A stretch of 64,000 bases of DNA from assembly GCA_030248225.1 (NCBI GenBank), contig JASANE010012389.1, forward strand, positions 27,422 to 91,421, given 5' to 3'. The notes under the pieces were generated by a model. The model saw only the letters and a program-made list of their open reading frames with translations, did not search any database and was not told where the DNA came from. Shown here one piece after another: positions 1 to 15,100 of the stretch. A program made the translations under genes and the position numbers. Numbering within the stretch: position 1 is the first letter of the stretch; each line of letters starts with the position of its first letter. Source of the stretch: Trileptium ribeirensis (taxonomy: Eukaryota > Nematoda > Enoplea > Enoplida > Thoracostomopsidae).

Positions 1-2529
1 GTGCCTTTTAGCAAGTTATTGATTTGTGCGTATGAAGTTAAGTCGCATAAATTTAGAGATAAATTGTGTCGATTTATTGTAATAATATAAGGCAACGGCA
101 AAGATGCGTTCAAACATTCAAAACTTCAGCACAAAATTTAGGCGAAAAATATGAACAGATTTTGATTGAAGGTTCATTGTAATTTGTAATGGAAATTGCT
201 TCGAATCGCTATAAACTTTTTTATAAGATTTTGTTACGTTTCTTAATTTTCCAACACAGCTTCTCTGCCACTGAATGGATTAAGTAATATGGTACCAAAG
301 CTTTATTTACGCTACCACTATGCTCTTATATCGGCATGCCAATTAAAGAGCACTGTGTAAAAACGAAATAAAGCTTTGCTTGCATTCGGGCTGTGTCACC
401 ACACTTAAGATCATGATTTCATTTTTATTGCTATATGTATAATATACATAACTTGTTAATATAAATAGAATTGAAAATTGAACTGAAAAAAAGTAAATAT
501 CGCATATAAATGTATCTCCGATCGTACACAATATACAATTTAAAAGAAGGAAATCTAACTATTATTATTATTATTATAAATGCAAAGCAATAATTTAAAT
601 TAGCAACAACACAGCGGATTACGCTTTGAACCTCGTTTAATACAATGCTGAGATAGTACTGGACTGACACTAAATAAATCCTCTTTTAAATTATTTCATA
701 TTATAATTGTATTATTCGGACTAAATTGCAGAATTATTAAATTTTGAGCTAATTCCATGAGCAAATTGTTATTATTTTAATCTTAGTTTACATAGGTTTA
801 ATTTTATAATTTAATAGGGGTCTTTCTACCTATATTTGAACCGTGTATAATAGGTATAGTTTTTCCGTGAATTGATAGATGAATGTTTAAATTATTACAA
901 CTGTTATTACAAAACTATAATATATATTTAAGAGTTTTATATTAGTATAAACGTTATGCATTATAATAACTTTCTTCACTAACTATCGATTTTTATTAAA
1001 TGATTTATGATTTTTAATGCTTTTGTAAGCTACAATCACAACAAGAGCATGATCTGTTACCGGTCAAGCCAGCCTTGTTATAACAAACTGTTATGTACTC
1101 TCGATATCTACAATAGAGATCAGTTGTATGAATTGTACCCTTGTGCAATATTGACCGCATGAAAGATTCTCTCAAAGAAATTCATCGGCTCACTTTGTGG
1201 TGACAAACAGGTCAGACCAAACGTGTTCGAAGCTCCGTAAAACTGATCGCAATGCTGTAATCAATGTACTAATGTGCGTCTTCACTGGTGGATATAGCTC
1301 GATGGAAAAAGGGCACACATCCAATACATATGTTAGCCGCACCTATGCAACGTCTATTCTATCTGAAACCCGGAGGGCGAAATTTTGGTGTCTGTCCTTA
1401 TCACTGTGCCCGCTGAAAATATGTGTATTTATAAAAATGAAATTGTACCCTTAACACGTTTTTAAGGATGACATACGCTGAGAGCCCACTTTTTGGGGAC
1501 CTGAATTTTTGCAAGTTTTAGTCCACGGAAGGGGGGGGGGTGGGTCGGCCGGCCCCTCTATATGCGCGTTTGCCATTCTCTTTACAACGAGCGATGCTAT
1601 TGGTGGGAAATGAAAGTTATTTGTTTACGAACAAGTTGCTTTAGCAATTTTTTCTAGAATTTCACCCATTACCGGGTTCATTTCGGGTGTTTTAACGTGA
1701 CAAATTTTTGTGTAGATAGACCGTCCTTATCCATCTAACATTAGTCTCAGGCTATAGGGCTAGAAGTAGACTTGTTCGGGATTGATTTCGCTTCTCCTTT
1801 TAGGCAAGTTTCTAATATTCGGTTGCTACAGTAACCAAGAGCTCCAAACTGTTGCCGTATTTATCAGAAGCGAATAAATGTGTATCTGTATTAATCGCGA
1901 AGTGTCTTCCAAGAGGTAATGGATGGTGAATGCTTTAGCATATTGGTTACAATGTGTATCTTGGAAAAATGAAAGTTAGGTTTTACTATCTCTAGCGGTA
2001 AAACATCGATTATATTCATATTCAAGCATGACAAGTTTTGCTAGAAAGGAATTCGTGTATTTAAATTTAGTTGGGAAAACAAATTTTCTTGAGTATAGTC
2101 AGGTTATACATGGAACCAGGTGATATGTTCACAGGGTTACGGGACACGAGTGCCCGAACTGATAAAGAAGTAAAGAAGTCCAACACATTTCCTCTGTCCC
2201 GTAGTCAACATAACAGAACAGTGTATTTTGTATAACTCTTTGCCTCCTCGGAACACCTGGGAAGACGGTGAACTTTCAATAGCGAGTTCATCTTTTATAA
2301 TTTCGAACTATACTGCACTCAGCTCCATAAATTATATAGCTCCGTAGCAGCGGATGCTCCACATTCGCAGTAATAAGCCGACTGGAAAGGTGGAAGATTT
2401 AGTAAAGACTGGTGAGCTATGAGCTAAGAGGTGCGACACTTCCTAGTAGTATTGCGGTAGCCTAGAATGATTATTTACAGCCTTGGACAAAATTATAGCT
2501 TTGTGCGTTATGCCAGAGGCGTAAAATTC
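1..2529. other. dbx upstream DNA, nothing recognised
   Basis: AT-rich non-coding sequence. The longest reading frames (for example 1197-1454) have no domain, no splice context and ordinary composition. A short G-run with GGCCGGCC sits at 1528-1558. Confidence 0.5.
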
Positions 2530-2890
2530 TAATTTTTTTTGAGGGGATCCGGGGTTGAGATTTGTTAGAGTACGTTGCACAGGTGTTTATAGGAGGGGTT
2601 AACGGTTTAACGCTCGTGAGGGTCGGACCCCCGTCTTTATTCAAGCTACTTAGAATTATTTTGTCGTTTGCCTGCGCGCCGAAGCTATGCCAAACAATTT
2701 TGGACTTTTAGCACAGTTTGGGAAAATTTTTGGTAAAAATTAACACAAGTTTGCGACATTGGTGAAAAACTAGCAAAATACGCGAATATAGACACCGTTT
2801 TAGCAAAACGTCCGGGGGTCTATGCCTGCGACGGGCCTCTCAACCAAATATTTTGGACTTGACCTGACCCCAGAAGCCCCAGTTTTGCGC
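2530..2890 (+). repeat. Interspersed repeat, copy 1 (partner at 53365-53695)
   Basis: It shares, in order, TTAGAGTA-GTTG, TGTTTATAGG-GGG-GTTA, a CCCGT/CCAAGC segment, CAGCACAGTTTGGGAAAATT, a run of spaced GCAAAA/AAAATT words, TTAGCAAAAC and a closing CCCAGTTTT with the second copy in the same orientation. No coding capacity. Confidence 0.75.
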
Positions 2891-3644
2891 CAGTATTTTT
2901 ATTGAAGTTATTTTCAAGCACCTTGTAATTGCTAAATAGACACAGATTCAAACGGTGTCAAAAATGACTTCCAGGTAAATTTGAGGCATATATGTTACTT
3001 GAACAATTACTTTTGTCCTAGTGTAGTCGGTAGCTACGACCACACAACAAAGGTGAATTTTATTCAACTATAATAAAATTTGTCAAACAGCAATTTCTGT
3101 TTGACATACGACAGTTTTCTAAAACTGTTTATTTCTTTAAGGCTTCACGGAACTGCTGTGTTGGAAGATGGCATTTTCTCTGGGTTATTACCGTAATCCG
3201 GTTGCGCGTCATCGGTTACTAGCATGACCAGGCCACTGGATGTCAGAGCAGCTGCAGGTCGCACAATCATTTGGCCGTGCGCATGAGTTTCCTGTGCGCA
3301 TAAACTTCTTGGGCCACTACGTTGCTCCAGAGCACGCCCCTAAAATGAGTACGAGCTTGCTCCGGAGGTAAACATGGATTCTGTGATAACTGCCTCCGTT
3401 TCACGGCTAACATTTCTTCAACTCTGGCTGTGATTGCTACGAAACGAGAATGGCAGTAACGCTATAAGTACAACTTAGGGATCTTTACCACATTTAACCT
3501 TTTCCCGCATAGTGTAGCACATTTGATACAGCTTGTACTACGAAACGATCCACTAACTTAGTTTATCGTGCGGCGTGCTTTTGCCCATGCATTTATATTC
3601 GCTCGCTTTGCCAAGTTCATTTTCAGGAACCTCGCAAAAGCTCC

Positions 3645-3765
3645 TAAATAGCGCAATGGCTAGCGAATGAGGCTCGCATCCAAACAGTCTAGGTTTAAGC
3701 CACCGCTCTGCAAAATGTTTGTTCGAGATTGTACAAAATAAACATTAATTCATACGGAAATTTTG
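3645..3765 (+). repeat. tRNA-derived SINE, copy 1
   Basis: An A-box-like GCGCAATGGCTAGCGAATGAGG and a B-box-like GGTTTAAGCC are spaced as in a tRNA, followed by a tRNA-unrelated part AAATGTTTGTTCGA...TTAATTCA shared with 61000-61110. There is no acceptor stem, so it is not a functional tRNA gene. Confidence 0.55.
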
Positions 3766-4619
3766 AATAACACCTACGAACGGTTGCATACAGTCCTGCA
3801 TTCAACAAGTGTTGCGTAAACAGTTGATATGGCATGAAAGCCGTTGTGACATTAGATGCTAGCATATTTTATAAACGTTTGCGGTCAAAAATATATTTTT
3901 TTATATTTTTTTTATAATTCCGTGAATGCATCACTACGCGGTGAAAGGCGTCAAAGCCGTTCTATAATTTTTGATGCTAGCACATTATGATTTTACACAC
4001 GTTTACGTAAAGTACGTACGTCGTGTAATATATGGATACGAGAAAAAATTTTAAATAAATCATTTCAGTAATGCCCAAGTTATTGTTTGTAGCTAAATTC
4101 TATATAAAGATGTTACCATAAAATTTAAACTTATTATGTCTAATTTTCTGTATGAGTGGCTGCCACTAAATAAGTGATTGCTAGAGCAGCATGCACTGAA
4201 ACAATTTTAAGCAACACGGCTATTAAGATACAAATACCAAATTATGCTCAACTACATTATCTGGAGCCATTTTTGTGTCCTTATCCACTAAAATAAGGTA
4301 AACCGCCGTGAAACCATTTACTATCACATATATCGTGCAAAAATTTCAGACAATCCTTTTTACAGCTCTAAAGTATTAAAATTTATGTTTTGCACGAAAA
4401 AACACAATGTTATTACTCAAAAGATTCGCTGCCAGTACTGACTCGACGCATATTATAGAAATTTGATATAAAACATATGTAAAAAGCTATATATAAAATT
4501 TTGGACAAAGCTATATATAAAAATTTGGATATGAAAAGTGATTTGTTCAAATCCTTCTCTCATTATGAGAAATTATCATAAGCAAAAGCAACTAATGGAT
4601 ACATACACCAATGCCATAT

Positions 4620-4745
4620 GTTCATACATGCCTGCGGCCGGTCATTCCAGGGGGGTAGAGGCGCCCACGGGTGGGAAGGGTCGCGGCCATCCCAGGGGGG
4701 CAACCCCCCTGGTCGGCCACATTTTCACAGGTGGGTTGGTTGTGA
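4620..4745 (+). repeat. GC-rich segment with internal direct repeat
   Basis: Two adjacent units each contain GCGGCC-GTC/ATCCCAGGGGGG in otherwise AT-rich DNA. The 146-codon frame that crosses it (4538-4978) is judged a by-product. Confidence 0.4.
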
Positions 4746-5274
4746 GGACCTTTTCTTTGGTCTTCGCATTCTTATTTTTCGCCTATGAGGTCAGTTTTGC
4801 AGTAGGGTCCGGCCTTAAAACCCGTCGAGACGCAATAAAACTATTATTCATAGCTATGTATTTTTGTATTTACACTAGAGTAAACATATATATTTATATA
4901 GTACATATATACCACGCATATCATTGCTTTTATAGGCTTTTGAGCGATACCTACCTCTGTATTTTGGTCGAATTGTAAATATCTAGCTTATTATCACTTG
5001 AGGAGTGATTGGTGATATTTGGAAAATGCAAAATATTGTTATATATAGTTCTGAGCTCGTGGTTAATCCACCGTGGACATTACCAGACATTCAATGTCTA
5101 AATATCTAGTTAGTATATAAATAAGTATAATTATTAATTCGATTAACTTTTACTTCAGGGAATGACGTCGTGAACAAAAAAGCTTTGCACAAATTTACGG
5201 CCGCACATGCACCTCTAGCAACAAGCAGGCGCAATTTGCGCAAGTTTTTGCACTAAGGAACTACTTCGAGACTC

Positions 5275-5395
5275 GTCGAGCCGCCAAGCACCCCTTCTGG
5301 GGGTGGGGTTACCCCCCTTGGCTTTTCGGCCTCGGGGGGGGGGTCCGGAAATTAGGGTGGGTTACCCACCTACCCCCTGCTGGCATGTATGCATA
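5275..5395 (-). repeat. ACATGC-family GC-rich repeat, partial, reverse orientation
   Basis: Read on the - strand it opens CATATGCATACATGCC and runs into a C-rich block with CCCCGAGGCCG, like the copies at 23960, 37700 and 37900. Confidence 0.5.
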
Positions 5396-8300
5396 TGTTT
5401 AAGAGTAGGAGCGGCTATAACTGCCTGCATCCCGGAAAGAGGTTTAGCTGGTTAGGAAAAGGAGTGATTGCTGCTTTTGAAAACGTGCATATTTCTTCAG
5501 TAAAACTCAATAATAACAATGATATGTATACAAACACCTTTTCTAAGGTCAGTATTGTCCACAATGTTGCTTAACGGTTTCCGACGATTCTGTACTAATC
5601 CATTATAGGTCTCATGGTACTGAATTGAGGTATTAATCACAAAGAAAGAGTTCATCCTAGTGGAACCTTATGCGATCAGTAATCCAATGGCTTAATTTGA
5701 CATGGTGCAGACAGCAAAATCATGAAGACTAGTATGAAACCACAACTTCTGGAGTTCTTTTGTACGTAAAAGACATTTCGTACAAATTTCAAAACTATAT
5801 ATTACTCAGGCCTGATTACACGGAATTGCAATCATATTTTTCAATGCGTAATTGCCAATAAATCGAACACTGCATGATTAATCTGAGCTGTAATGAATAT
5901 CGAACTGAAAACACAGAAGGTTAATCTCAGTTCTAATGCAAACCGAAAACACATGAAATATCTTTTGAAAATTACTGGATTTCTGAAAATCGAATGTATA
6001 ATTTTTAAAATCATGAAGTTTCGTTCAGAACCCTATCTGAGATCAGACTATTAGTAAGCCTACACCTCGCCCAGAGCCAGAACTACAATCATATATATTT
6101 TGCAACGCACGAATGCAACTGATTGCCGCATACTCATCAATATTGGTACAATTAATATTAGTTATCAAATTAAAAGAATGTTTCGTCATAATATGAAAAT
6201 TAAATAAAAACGCGGACACTTTCGATAATTCATTTGAATATTGGTAATTTTCTAATCAAGTGATAATTTATAAATCAGAATATTTTTAGAAATAATGGGG
6301 TAGCGTCGTGAATTGTGGCCTGATATCACACTATCGCTGAAATTCGCAACAAAATTTATTTATGCTGTATTTTGTTTGGTTTACTGTACTAATATTTGAT
6401 TAAAACCAATATGATAACCTACATTTTTAATAGAAGATATTTTAACATATTAAAATATTTTAACGACAGTGGATTTTGAATTGTGAACAGTGCAAATACA
6501 GATCACTTTTCTAATAATATTTATTTTATTTTGCTAAATATGTATTACAAATTTAAATTATAAGTTTAATTATAAATCAATATATTATAATAATTATAAA
6601 TTAAACATTATAATAAAATTAGTTAAAATAGACTGATTTGTTGATTCAATCAAATTCATTTATCTCAATTTGGAAGCTATAAAACCTTACTCATTCTGTG
6701 GGATTGTGCATCTCTGCGATAGCAAGTGGTTGGTATAAATTGGAACGGGTTACGGTAGCACGTCAGACATCGAAATTAACGAGAGTTTTGGTATTGTTTG
6801 TTTTGGTTGGTTTTATAATTTATAGACATGAGACTGGGGCGTAGTGCTCAAAAGTGGGGAGGTTGCCTTACGGTTGCCTTTTTTCTCGAAAAGTGAGCTT
6901 GGCCAAGCCCGGGCGAAACAACGGGTAGTGCCCACAGCGGCGCCATCGGTGCTACCCTGCGCAGTATGACAGAAAAGCGAAGTTTCACGCTATGCCACAA
7001 CATATGTTTGGATACGCACACAAAGCACTATTTTCCTGCCGGTGACATACAGTCAGTTCTAAATGTTGGACAAACATTGTCTTGCTTTTACCTATTCGTT
7101 CTGGAATCTTCAAACTTACCTTCGGCTGCAAAGATAGTGTTTCGCTGATATACAGATAAAGACAGTAGCCAAAATTCCTAACACTCTGATAAAATGCGAT
7201 AATTAATCCCCGTAACATGTATGTTGCATATTTGGCTTGGCAGATTCCAGTTTGACTTCAACCTGAATTATATTGCTAAATTATATCGGATTTGTATAAA
7301 GTCGGCGCGTTAGGGTTTGACCAAACCAAAATTATATCACTCAACCATTACCCTTTACATAAGCTAATAGAACAACACAGCATTAATAAGTTTCTCTTCG
7401 TGTCTTTAAAAGATTACCTTCCCTCCACGCGCAGTGGTCAGTATGTAGTCAATCAAGTATACATAAATTAACACTCTGCCTAAACTAAAGACACATAGAC
7501 GATCTATCCAATGCAAAAGCACATGAAGCAAACGTCACAGAGGTTGGAGTAAACTGCGAACTTCGAACTGCTCTACGAGTAAGTGTAAGCAAGTTACCTT
7601 GAGCTTAGGTATACATGCATCATCAACTTGTTAGATTGCTGTAAGGACAACTGCATGGCTGTCCCCAAACATATTTCTGGTTGTACATACATGATTGACC
7701 AAGTTCGCATCTTTCTTGGGAGTATAACAAACATTGCCGCCCTTCTGACGTATTTCTGTATATACGATTGACTAACTGGGCAGATTTCATGAGAACACGA
7801 CTTAGAAGGCTGTTCCCTCCGGTTTCTAATGTACACACGTATGATTGGAAAACTTAGTAGATTACTGGAGGGTCGGAGATGTACACGGCCCTACCAAAAT
7901 TGTTTGCGCTCCCTGACCAAATGCTTTCAAACTTTCCCAAGCTATAGGTTAGAACAGCAAAATTTACACAATTTTAGCATAAACAGCGTGCGTTTTGCAC
8001 CTTGTTCCAGGTAATAAGTATATCTATTACACAGCTAACCCTGGCCAAGACGAAAGCGAAAAGCCAAATCAGTGTAGCATTCCTCCGGCTTTGTTAGGTA
8101 CATAGCTAAAATAGATGCATTAAAATGCTTTAATGTCCATTAATGGCTTTATCTATTGATGCCAATAGGCACATAATTTAATAAAATAAGTCAAATCCAT
8201 AATGGGAAACTCAGTCAAATAAGGCCAATAGATGGTCAATATGATACAGAAGACGAACTAGTTTTATCCTAAAAACAGCTTTTGTACCTCTAACCTTATC

Positions 8301-8939
8301 CATCTCAAGTGTTATTCAGAACATGTTTACAATTATTAGTATTATATGCGAAGGCTTAAGAACATTTGTATTGTTAGTGTTTGAGAAACCCTATTGGACC
8401 AACCATACGAATAGGCGCGCGCGGTGGGGAGTCTGAAAATAGGCTTCCTGTTTTTAATACATATTTTGAAATGGAATTAACACAGTCAATAAACTGCAAT
8501 ATTTAAAACTTGTTGTATCGTGCCCCACCATGGAATTTAATATTTGCTCTGCTGCGCGCAACATATTCAAGTTAAAATCTAGTGTTTCAGTTTACAAAAT
8601 TTTTAGCAGTACATTTGTTGGTGTAACGTGTGAACGGGATACCACACGCTGTGAAACTCCAAGAGGTAGTGCTATTAATTTGACCTAGGTTCAAATTGCA
8701 AGGGAGAGATCACAGTGCAAAATCATCGAATTAAACTGGCTCAGAATGAGCCAAATTTTGCACACTCTGAACCTACTGGAGCATGGCCCAAATCTATCTA
8801 GGCTCCAGGGGGGTTAGAATGAGTTAAATTAACTGAATTATTATTAAAGTGCACATATTAGTCGATATAATTGTTTTTTATGCTATTTTATTAATTCGAG
8901 CTTATTTTAGCGCTTAACTCCCATTGAAACATAATAACT
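5396..8939. other. dbx 5' flank, nothing recognised
   Basis: AT-rich and non-coding by eye. The short frames at 6966-8014 lie on both strands with no domain. Promoter and any 5' noncoding dbx exon should lie here but no element could be pinned down. Confidence 0.45.
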
Positions 8940-9153
8940 ATGTTTTTACCAATATCGCAAGCGATTCCGGATTCTACAACCCAACCTGCGGTATTAAATG
9001 GCGATATATTACCGGGATCGTTTCAGTCACACTTTACTACACCGCAATCCTCGAGTGTTCATTTAATCGATCTGACAACAGCTGCAGCTAGTCAGTTGTA
9101 CTTTTCGTCATGTTACGGAAAGCAGACGCATGCATCGATGTATTTCCCGTTGG
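8940..9153 (+). CDS. dbx: dbx coding exon 1
   Basis: Residues 1-71 plus the first base of codon 72, ending at G|GTAAAA. The segment LPGSFQSHF resembles the N-terminal LPQSLQSAF stretch of vertebrate DBX proteins and supports inclusion. The phase-1 donor fits exon 2 exactly (G+AT gives Asp). No TATA box or other promoter element was recognised upstream, so an additional 5' noncoding exon is possible. Confidence 0.72.
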
Positions 9154-12100
9154 GTAAAATTTATCATTATACGAAATATATTATTCACTGCTTATTATGA
9201 ACTTTGTTGCAACGAAAACATTTGAGGTCAGTAAATCGAAAATACACTTTTGTAGCACAAAACGTAGCTGCGTATTTTTAAATTACATGGCTAATTCTGA
9301 ACCATAATACAACTGTTTGTATTCAACGTTTTTATATCACACTAGCCTGAGAAGCCAGTTTGGTCTTCCGAGCTCAGCTCATCGAAACGGATCATAAAAC
9401 GTTCATTTTAAAAATTCAGATTCACTTTTGGTCTCGAAAATTTTTTAAAAATCTTTGTCAATAAAAACATACACTGACGTTCGAACTTCGAACCGCATTG
9501 GTGATCAAAATCAATTGATAACCAAAACCAACGATTCACATTTCGAATTCAGATAGTAGACTAAATACTCGAACATAACTCTTTTCACATAAACGATTAT
9601 AATTTAACAAAAAACCGGAAAAAAATTATCCATAGTGATAAATTTCCTTAACCACCTCGAAATGAACCGTTCCTAAGTTGTGGTTGTGTCATTAAAACAA
9701 ATAATTTATGGGCCTAGAGTGAGCTAAAGGAAACTAGAACAATTGCGGAAATTTCAAAAGGCTCTCAGAGCGTTTGAACCATAACTAGAGGACACAGTCT
9801 GTGTTTTATTATACTATTACCAATGCGCGAATAAACTTAAGCTACTCCAATCGACCGTCCTATTTTGTAATAACCGCTAGCGTATGGCAAACCCTTGTTA
9901 TGGAAAAAATGCGGAAATTTTATCGGTTTTTCGCTACCATAAAATTGATAAAATCAGAAACAAGTACCAAAAATAACACCTTGTGTCCGAACAGAATTCT
10001 GACGATCTCCAATTGGCAGGAAAACTGTTATCTAATGCCTCCGAGCCTTTGATTTGTATTTGTCTCTGTTGGCGAACAAATTTAACATAATATTGACGTT
10101 ACAAATTGATCGGACATGTGGTTTATCTCGAAGTGTTCACGAGCAAAGCCAGCCTCATACAAATCCGGTAGGTTTTCGTTCACAAATAAGTCGGTAATTT
10201 TCGTTGAATTTTCGCGCACACAAATTTGGTGGCTTTCTATCAGTGAGCTGTGTGTTCGTGAACAGTTTTGCGTCGGATTACGGTTCATCGAAAAACGTTC
10301 GGTAACAGTTTTTAAACTTAGTAACACAATAGGACGGTTGGTGGGCGTGAGTTAAGTTTACTGTCGCACAGGTAAAGATGTTTAAAATCGTGAAATTTCA
10401 ATAGGCACTCAGTAATAGACTAAGTACTCTGAATTGCAATAGGCACTCGCTAATAGACTAAGTACCTTGAGACAAGGGTGTAGCCAGGGGGTGGGTTGCG
10501 GGGGTCGCGACCTCCCCCTTTTGGTTCGACTCCAAACAAAATTTTTTTGAATGATTCCGGCTGAAAATCATGTCGGAAATTGTCCTAAAATTAGCCTCTT
10601 TCGCAATAGAAAACCATTACTTTCAACCGTATTTTTGACGAAACTTCACATTTTCTTATAAAAATTCACTATTTTGACAAAAGTTGCATTTTTTACTTGT
10701 TTACGGCATACTTAATATACCAATCCTTATTCCGGGCTAGGAAATGCAATTTCATTGACACTTTCTAATCCGCTCGTACACGGTTAACTCGTAGAAATGT
10801 GCATCACTGAATGACCCCCCGGACCTCCCCCTTTCAGATACGCAATGTGTGCTGCGACCCCGCCTTTCAAAATTCCTGGCTACGCCCTTGCCCTGAAATT
10901 CCATTTCAGTGCACGTATATTGACATTTTTAGTAGTTATTTCTTTATGAAATTTGAAATTTTTTCAAAACTAAAGAACACTCAATTTAAATTCAATTTAA
11001 ACTTAACACCATAATCAATGGTGCTGCTGTCGTTTCACAATCGAAAGCTGATTTGAAATTTCAAATGATCTATCATGAGACAGAAATAGATAATACAATT
11101 TCTTTTTACGGGATTTGTTAAGTAGCCGTGTCCAAACAGAGCCTCGTTAACTGTAAAAGATCTGCAGCGTTCAAACCTCCATACAGACTTAACTTTTGCC
11201 TGATAATTCAGAAATATTTTTTCTATGGAAAGCAACTAGTTTTTTTCATAAATATACATAATATAATAGTTTAGATCCAAAGTGGTTCTGATTTTGGGTG
11301 TCAAGTTTAATTGTGTTTGATTTTTGCCCATTTAAAACGAGCCGATTTAAATCAACGGAGCTGTAACATTCAAGACAACCAGAAGGATTTTGTTAGTCAT
11401 GCACAGATGAAGTAACGTACACTGTGAAAGTTACGACTGTGCTTTGCTGTTGAGCGTATTAGAGAATTTGACTATTATGCACCATATACCGAGCGTTTTA
11501 ACAAGTTTCAGATACAATGCCTTTCGTGCCAGCTGCCGATGATTCTATATATCGTCAGCAAGTCATTAATAGTTTGACTAAGCCAGACTTTCACGCAACA
11601 GAGTTCGTCTCATCAGTACCGGGAAGCGTTGAACACCGGGTTCAGAAAGTCAATACCTCGCAACATGCACCACTAAAATTTGGTATCCAAGCAATTCTCG
11701 GAATTCAAAAAAGCGACAAACCTATTAATGGTGAATTTGATTTTTAATGTAACTATGCCATGATTAAGATGAGTTATTTATTTTCAAAAGCTGTATGCCG
11801 CATTAACTAGCTATAATCGTACAAGCATTAAAGACTGCACAATGTATTACCAGAGTCAGGGTTTCATTCAAGTTTTACAAATTAATACCTATTCAGCCGA
11901 ACACACACAAGTTATTCTAATATAACATAGCATTATTCTAGTATTGCATAACTATCTTGGAGATCGCTGCATGTTTAAGTCATTTTAATAATATAAATGG
12001 CATGTGCTAGAGTTTCCAAATCAACAGAAATCCTATCGGTTTTTCTTGTGATAAAATGCTGTCGATACTTTTTTAAAGTGCTTAAAATTAAGTTTTGGAA

Positions 12101-15100
12101 AATATTACCCATATTATAGCAAAATTCTCGCAACCCTGCGATGTAATTAAATTATTAAAAGTACATTTGGACAGCCGACAAACCAGAGCTATCCGCAAGT
12201 ACAGGTACCCTCTGGCTGCGGCGAGTATATATTGCCTGGTATAGTGAGTCTTGGGTCTCTGGTAATCGGCGGTATGTGGGTACCGCGAGAAATAGCAGCC
12301 CGCCCAGCTATACATGCTCAATATTATACAGCAGTTTTCGTGCTATTAACTTCTATTATATATATGATGTTTCATAATGTGGGCAAGGCGTTAAATTAAC
12401 TTGAAAACATATATTGTATAAAGAAAACTATAGATAAATATGAAATGAGTTTTCTATATTAGCTTTACTATTATTGTATAGTTTATTCGCAGTGCATGGT
12501 TCGACGAATATCATCTGTGTCTTATGTTTCGAACACACCTTTTAATCATATTCTGGGTTAGAAATTTTCGGCGAAGGATAATTCGTATGTATCTGTTTGT
12601 TTAATTCACGCCCTAGACGCCTATATTTTCACGTTTTTAAGCCTCAACTTAAGAAAATTTTGCCCAGAAAAAGTCTGGTCGGGGTATAATTTGTGACTAG
12701 ATAGTTGTCCAGTCCACGTTTCCTACTTACCAACTGAATTTTTCTCGCTTTCTACGTCTCAACGTTAGACAATTTCGTTGGGAGATAATTCGTGACTAGC
12801 TGAACGTCCAACACAGACGTGCGCCGAAGGCACTAAACTTTTCATGTTTTGAATGCCTCAGCTTCTGCAAATTTCACCCACAAAAAGTCTCATCCTCATC
12901 GGCTACGTCTATGTCTAAGTTTCATGACATTTTGACGCCAGTTAAAGTCGATTTTGGTGAAAAATCGTGTTTGTTAATTTTTCCATAAAGGCAACACTGA
13001 TGCAACGATCGGAAATAAAATTAGCTCAGCATATCGACTGAACGTGGCATAAATTTAGGACTAGCCTGTACAGATTAATAACTTTGCTATAAAGTAACGT
13101 TTATACCGTGAGTGATTGGTGTCGAAGGTTCGTCTGCTTCGGGAAGAGTAACTGGTCTCGGCAGGGGACGCGGTAGCATAATGATAATGTTGTTAAGTGC
13201 TCAAAATGCTCACAAGCTTTTCTTTTCAATGGCAGATTGGACGAAAAGGAGGTTGGCTGCGCAAACGCATATTTTTTTCCGTCGTTTAGCCTTTCGTATG
13301 ATAATCGTAGGCAAAAAATCTATATATTTTAAGCTATTTACAGTAGAATGGTTTTGTAATGAATATTGATAAGTTTCCTGCATGATTCATGTAGTTTAAA
13401 ATTACAGGCTTTTTGGCTGTCATATATCTGGGTTTAAAATTGCAGGTTTAAAAAACTTTTTTGAACTCATAAGTGGTGGACAAGCCTCCTAATCACTTGG
13501 TTACCCGCGGGGCCAAAAATTCTTGCACGCGAACCCCTCTGTGACAAAAATTGTGAAGGGAAACTAATGGTCGAATCACCAAAATTTCCGTATTTTCTCA
13601 AGAAAATATTAATTACAGTTTAAGCATAACTCTATATAAATTCACAAAACTTTCTTAAATTTTTTAGTTTTATTTAAATCTCTCATGTTGTAAAAACAAC
13701 AAAATTTTCACCGAAATCTTTCTTGAAAAGCATTTTAATAATTTTCCTGATTTTTTCAAACGTTTCATAATGTCGACAAATGGTAACAACGTAAATCGCA
13801 CATTTGCGTTACAGTAGTAATGTTTCGATTTAGCAATTGAACAAAAGACGGCCTCTGCAGTTGACCTTCGAAACGGAAACCTATTTCAACCTATTGATCT
13901 TGTGGGACCGACTGTGTTCAGTACTACTCAAAAGAAACGAGGTGGATTACCGACCACAAATTCGACTGAACGTCAAAACAAGATCAAACATGGATCAACT
14001 ATTGATGGAAATACAAGTATGAACGCGCTCAGGCATAAACTCCGTAAGTCAAAAATCCTATTTTAAATATCAATATCACTTTCTGGTATATAGTTGAACC
14101 TTTTCGATGTTATAAAACTCATTCGTACAAAAACCTACTCTAAACGACCATTTACGAAAATACCGCACGATTGTTTCTCTGATTATTAGTGTAAATTCCA
14201 AAACTTTTGTAAAAAAATCTTAAAAAAGTTTGAGGAAAAGATTGAGCCTTTATAAACCATGGGTAGCCGTTGCACTAAACTCCATGGAAGTATATGTCTT
14301 TCATACTGTTTATGATCAAAAATTTTTAATAATTCTTTTATACGTACTATTTAAATGCTCGACGTAATTGTCCAAAATGTATAGCACCGAAATCTTTGTA
14401 TTAATGTGATATGAACTGAGACGGTATAACTTATGCCGATGAAAAAAATTCAATTAGATGCATATAACTGTAAAGTATTTACTGTTGATCGTAAATCAAA
14501 TAGTTATGTTTATTGTGAAAATACAGAAAACAATATACAACAACAACGTTTAGCCTAATTTTGACCAAAAAAATGCTTTCGCCGTCTATTTTATAGATAC
14601 ATGTTGGGAATGGACGAAGCAAGCAGTATGTGTCCGTTGTACAGTTTACACTTGTACAGTGAACATTACTTGTTCTAAATGAAATAAGTCATAAAATAAG
14701 TTTGTCAAAATGTTAAGTCCATAACGTTACCCCTCATAGTTAAGGGAGTAGCCGGCTACTAAAGTTTTTTCAACATTTTTAATTTTACAACAACAAAAAT
14801 GTTTATTAGAAAATAGCATACTAATATCATAAAGATCATCGTCATCAGATGTTGGAGTCATCAGTACAAGCTCGAAATTTAAGCAATGGCTTACCGACCT
14901 CCGAGGAACTAGCAACAGTATATATAATTAAAAAATGAATAGATAAGCAATTTTAACACGAAATATAATTTAATATACTAAAATTCTATCGAAAATGAAC
15001 TAATTCCACATACACATGAACTGTTGGGCGACAAAACAACTAATTTTGATTTTAAGAAACAAGCAACATTTTAAATGATTAAGAATGTTTCTAACAAACC

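Noticed and set aside
4538..4978. 146-codon frame
   Set aside because: It runs through a GC-rich duplicated segment into AT-rich DNA, with no domain, splice context or codon bias.
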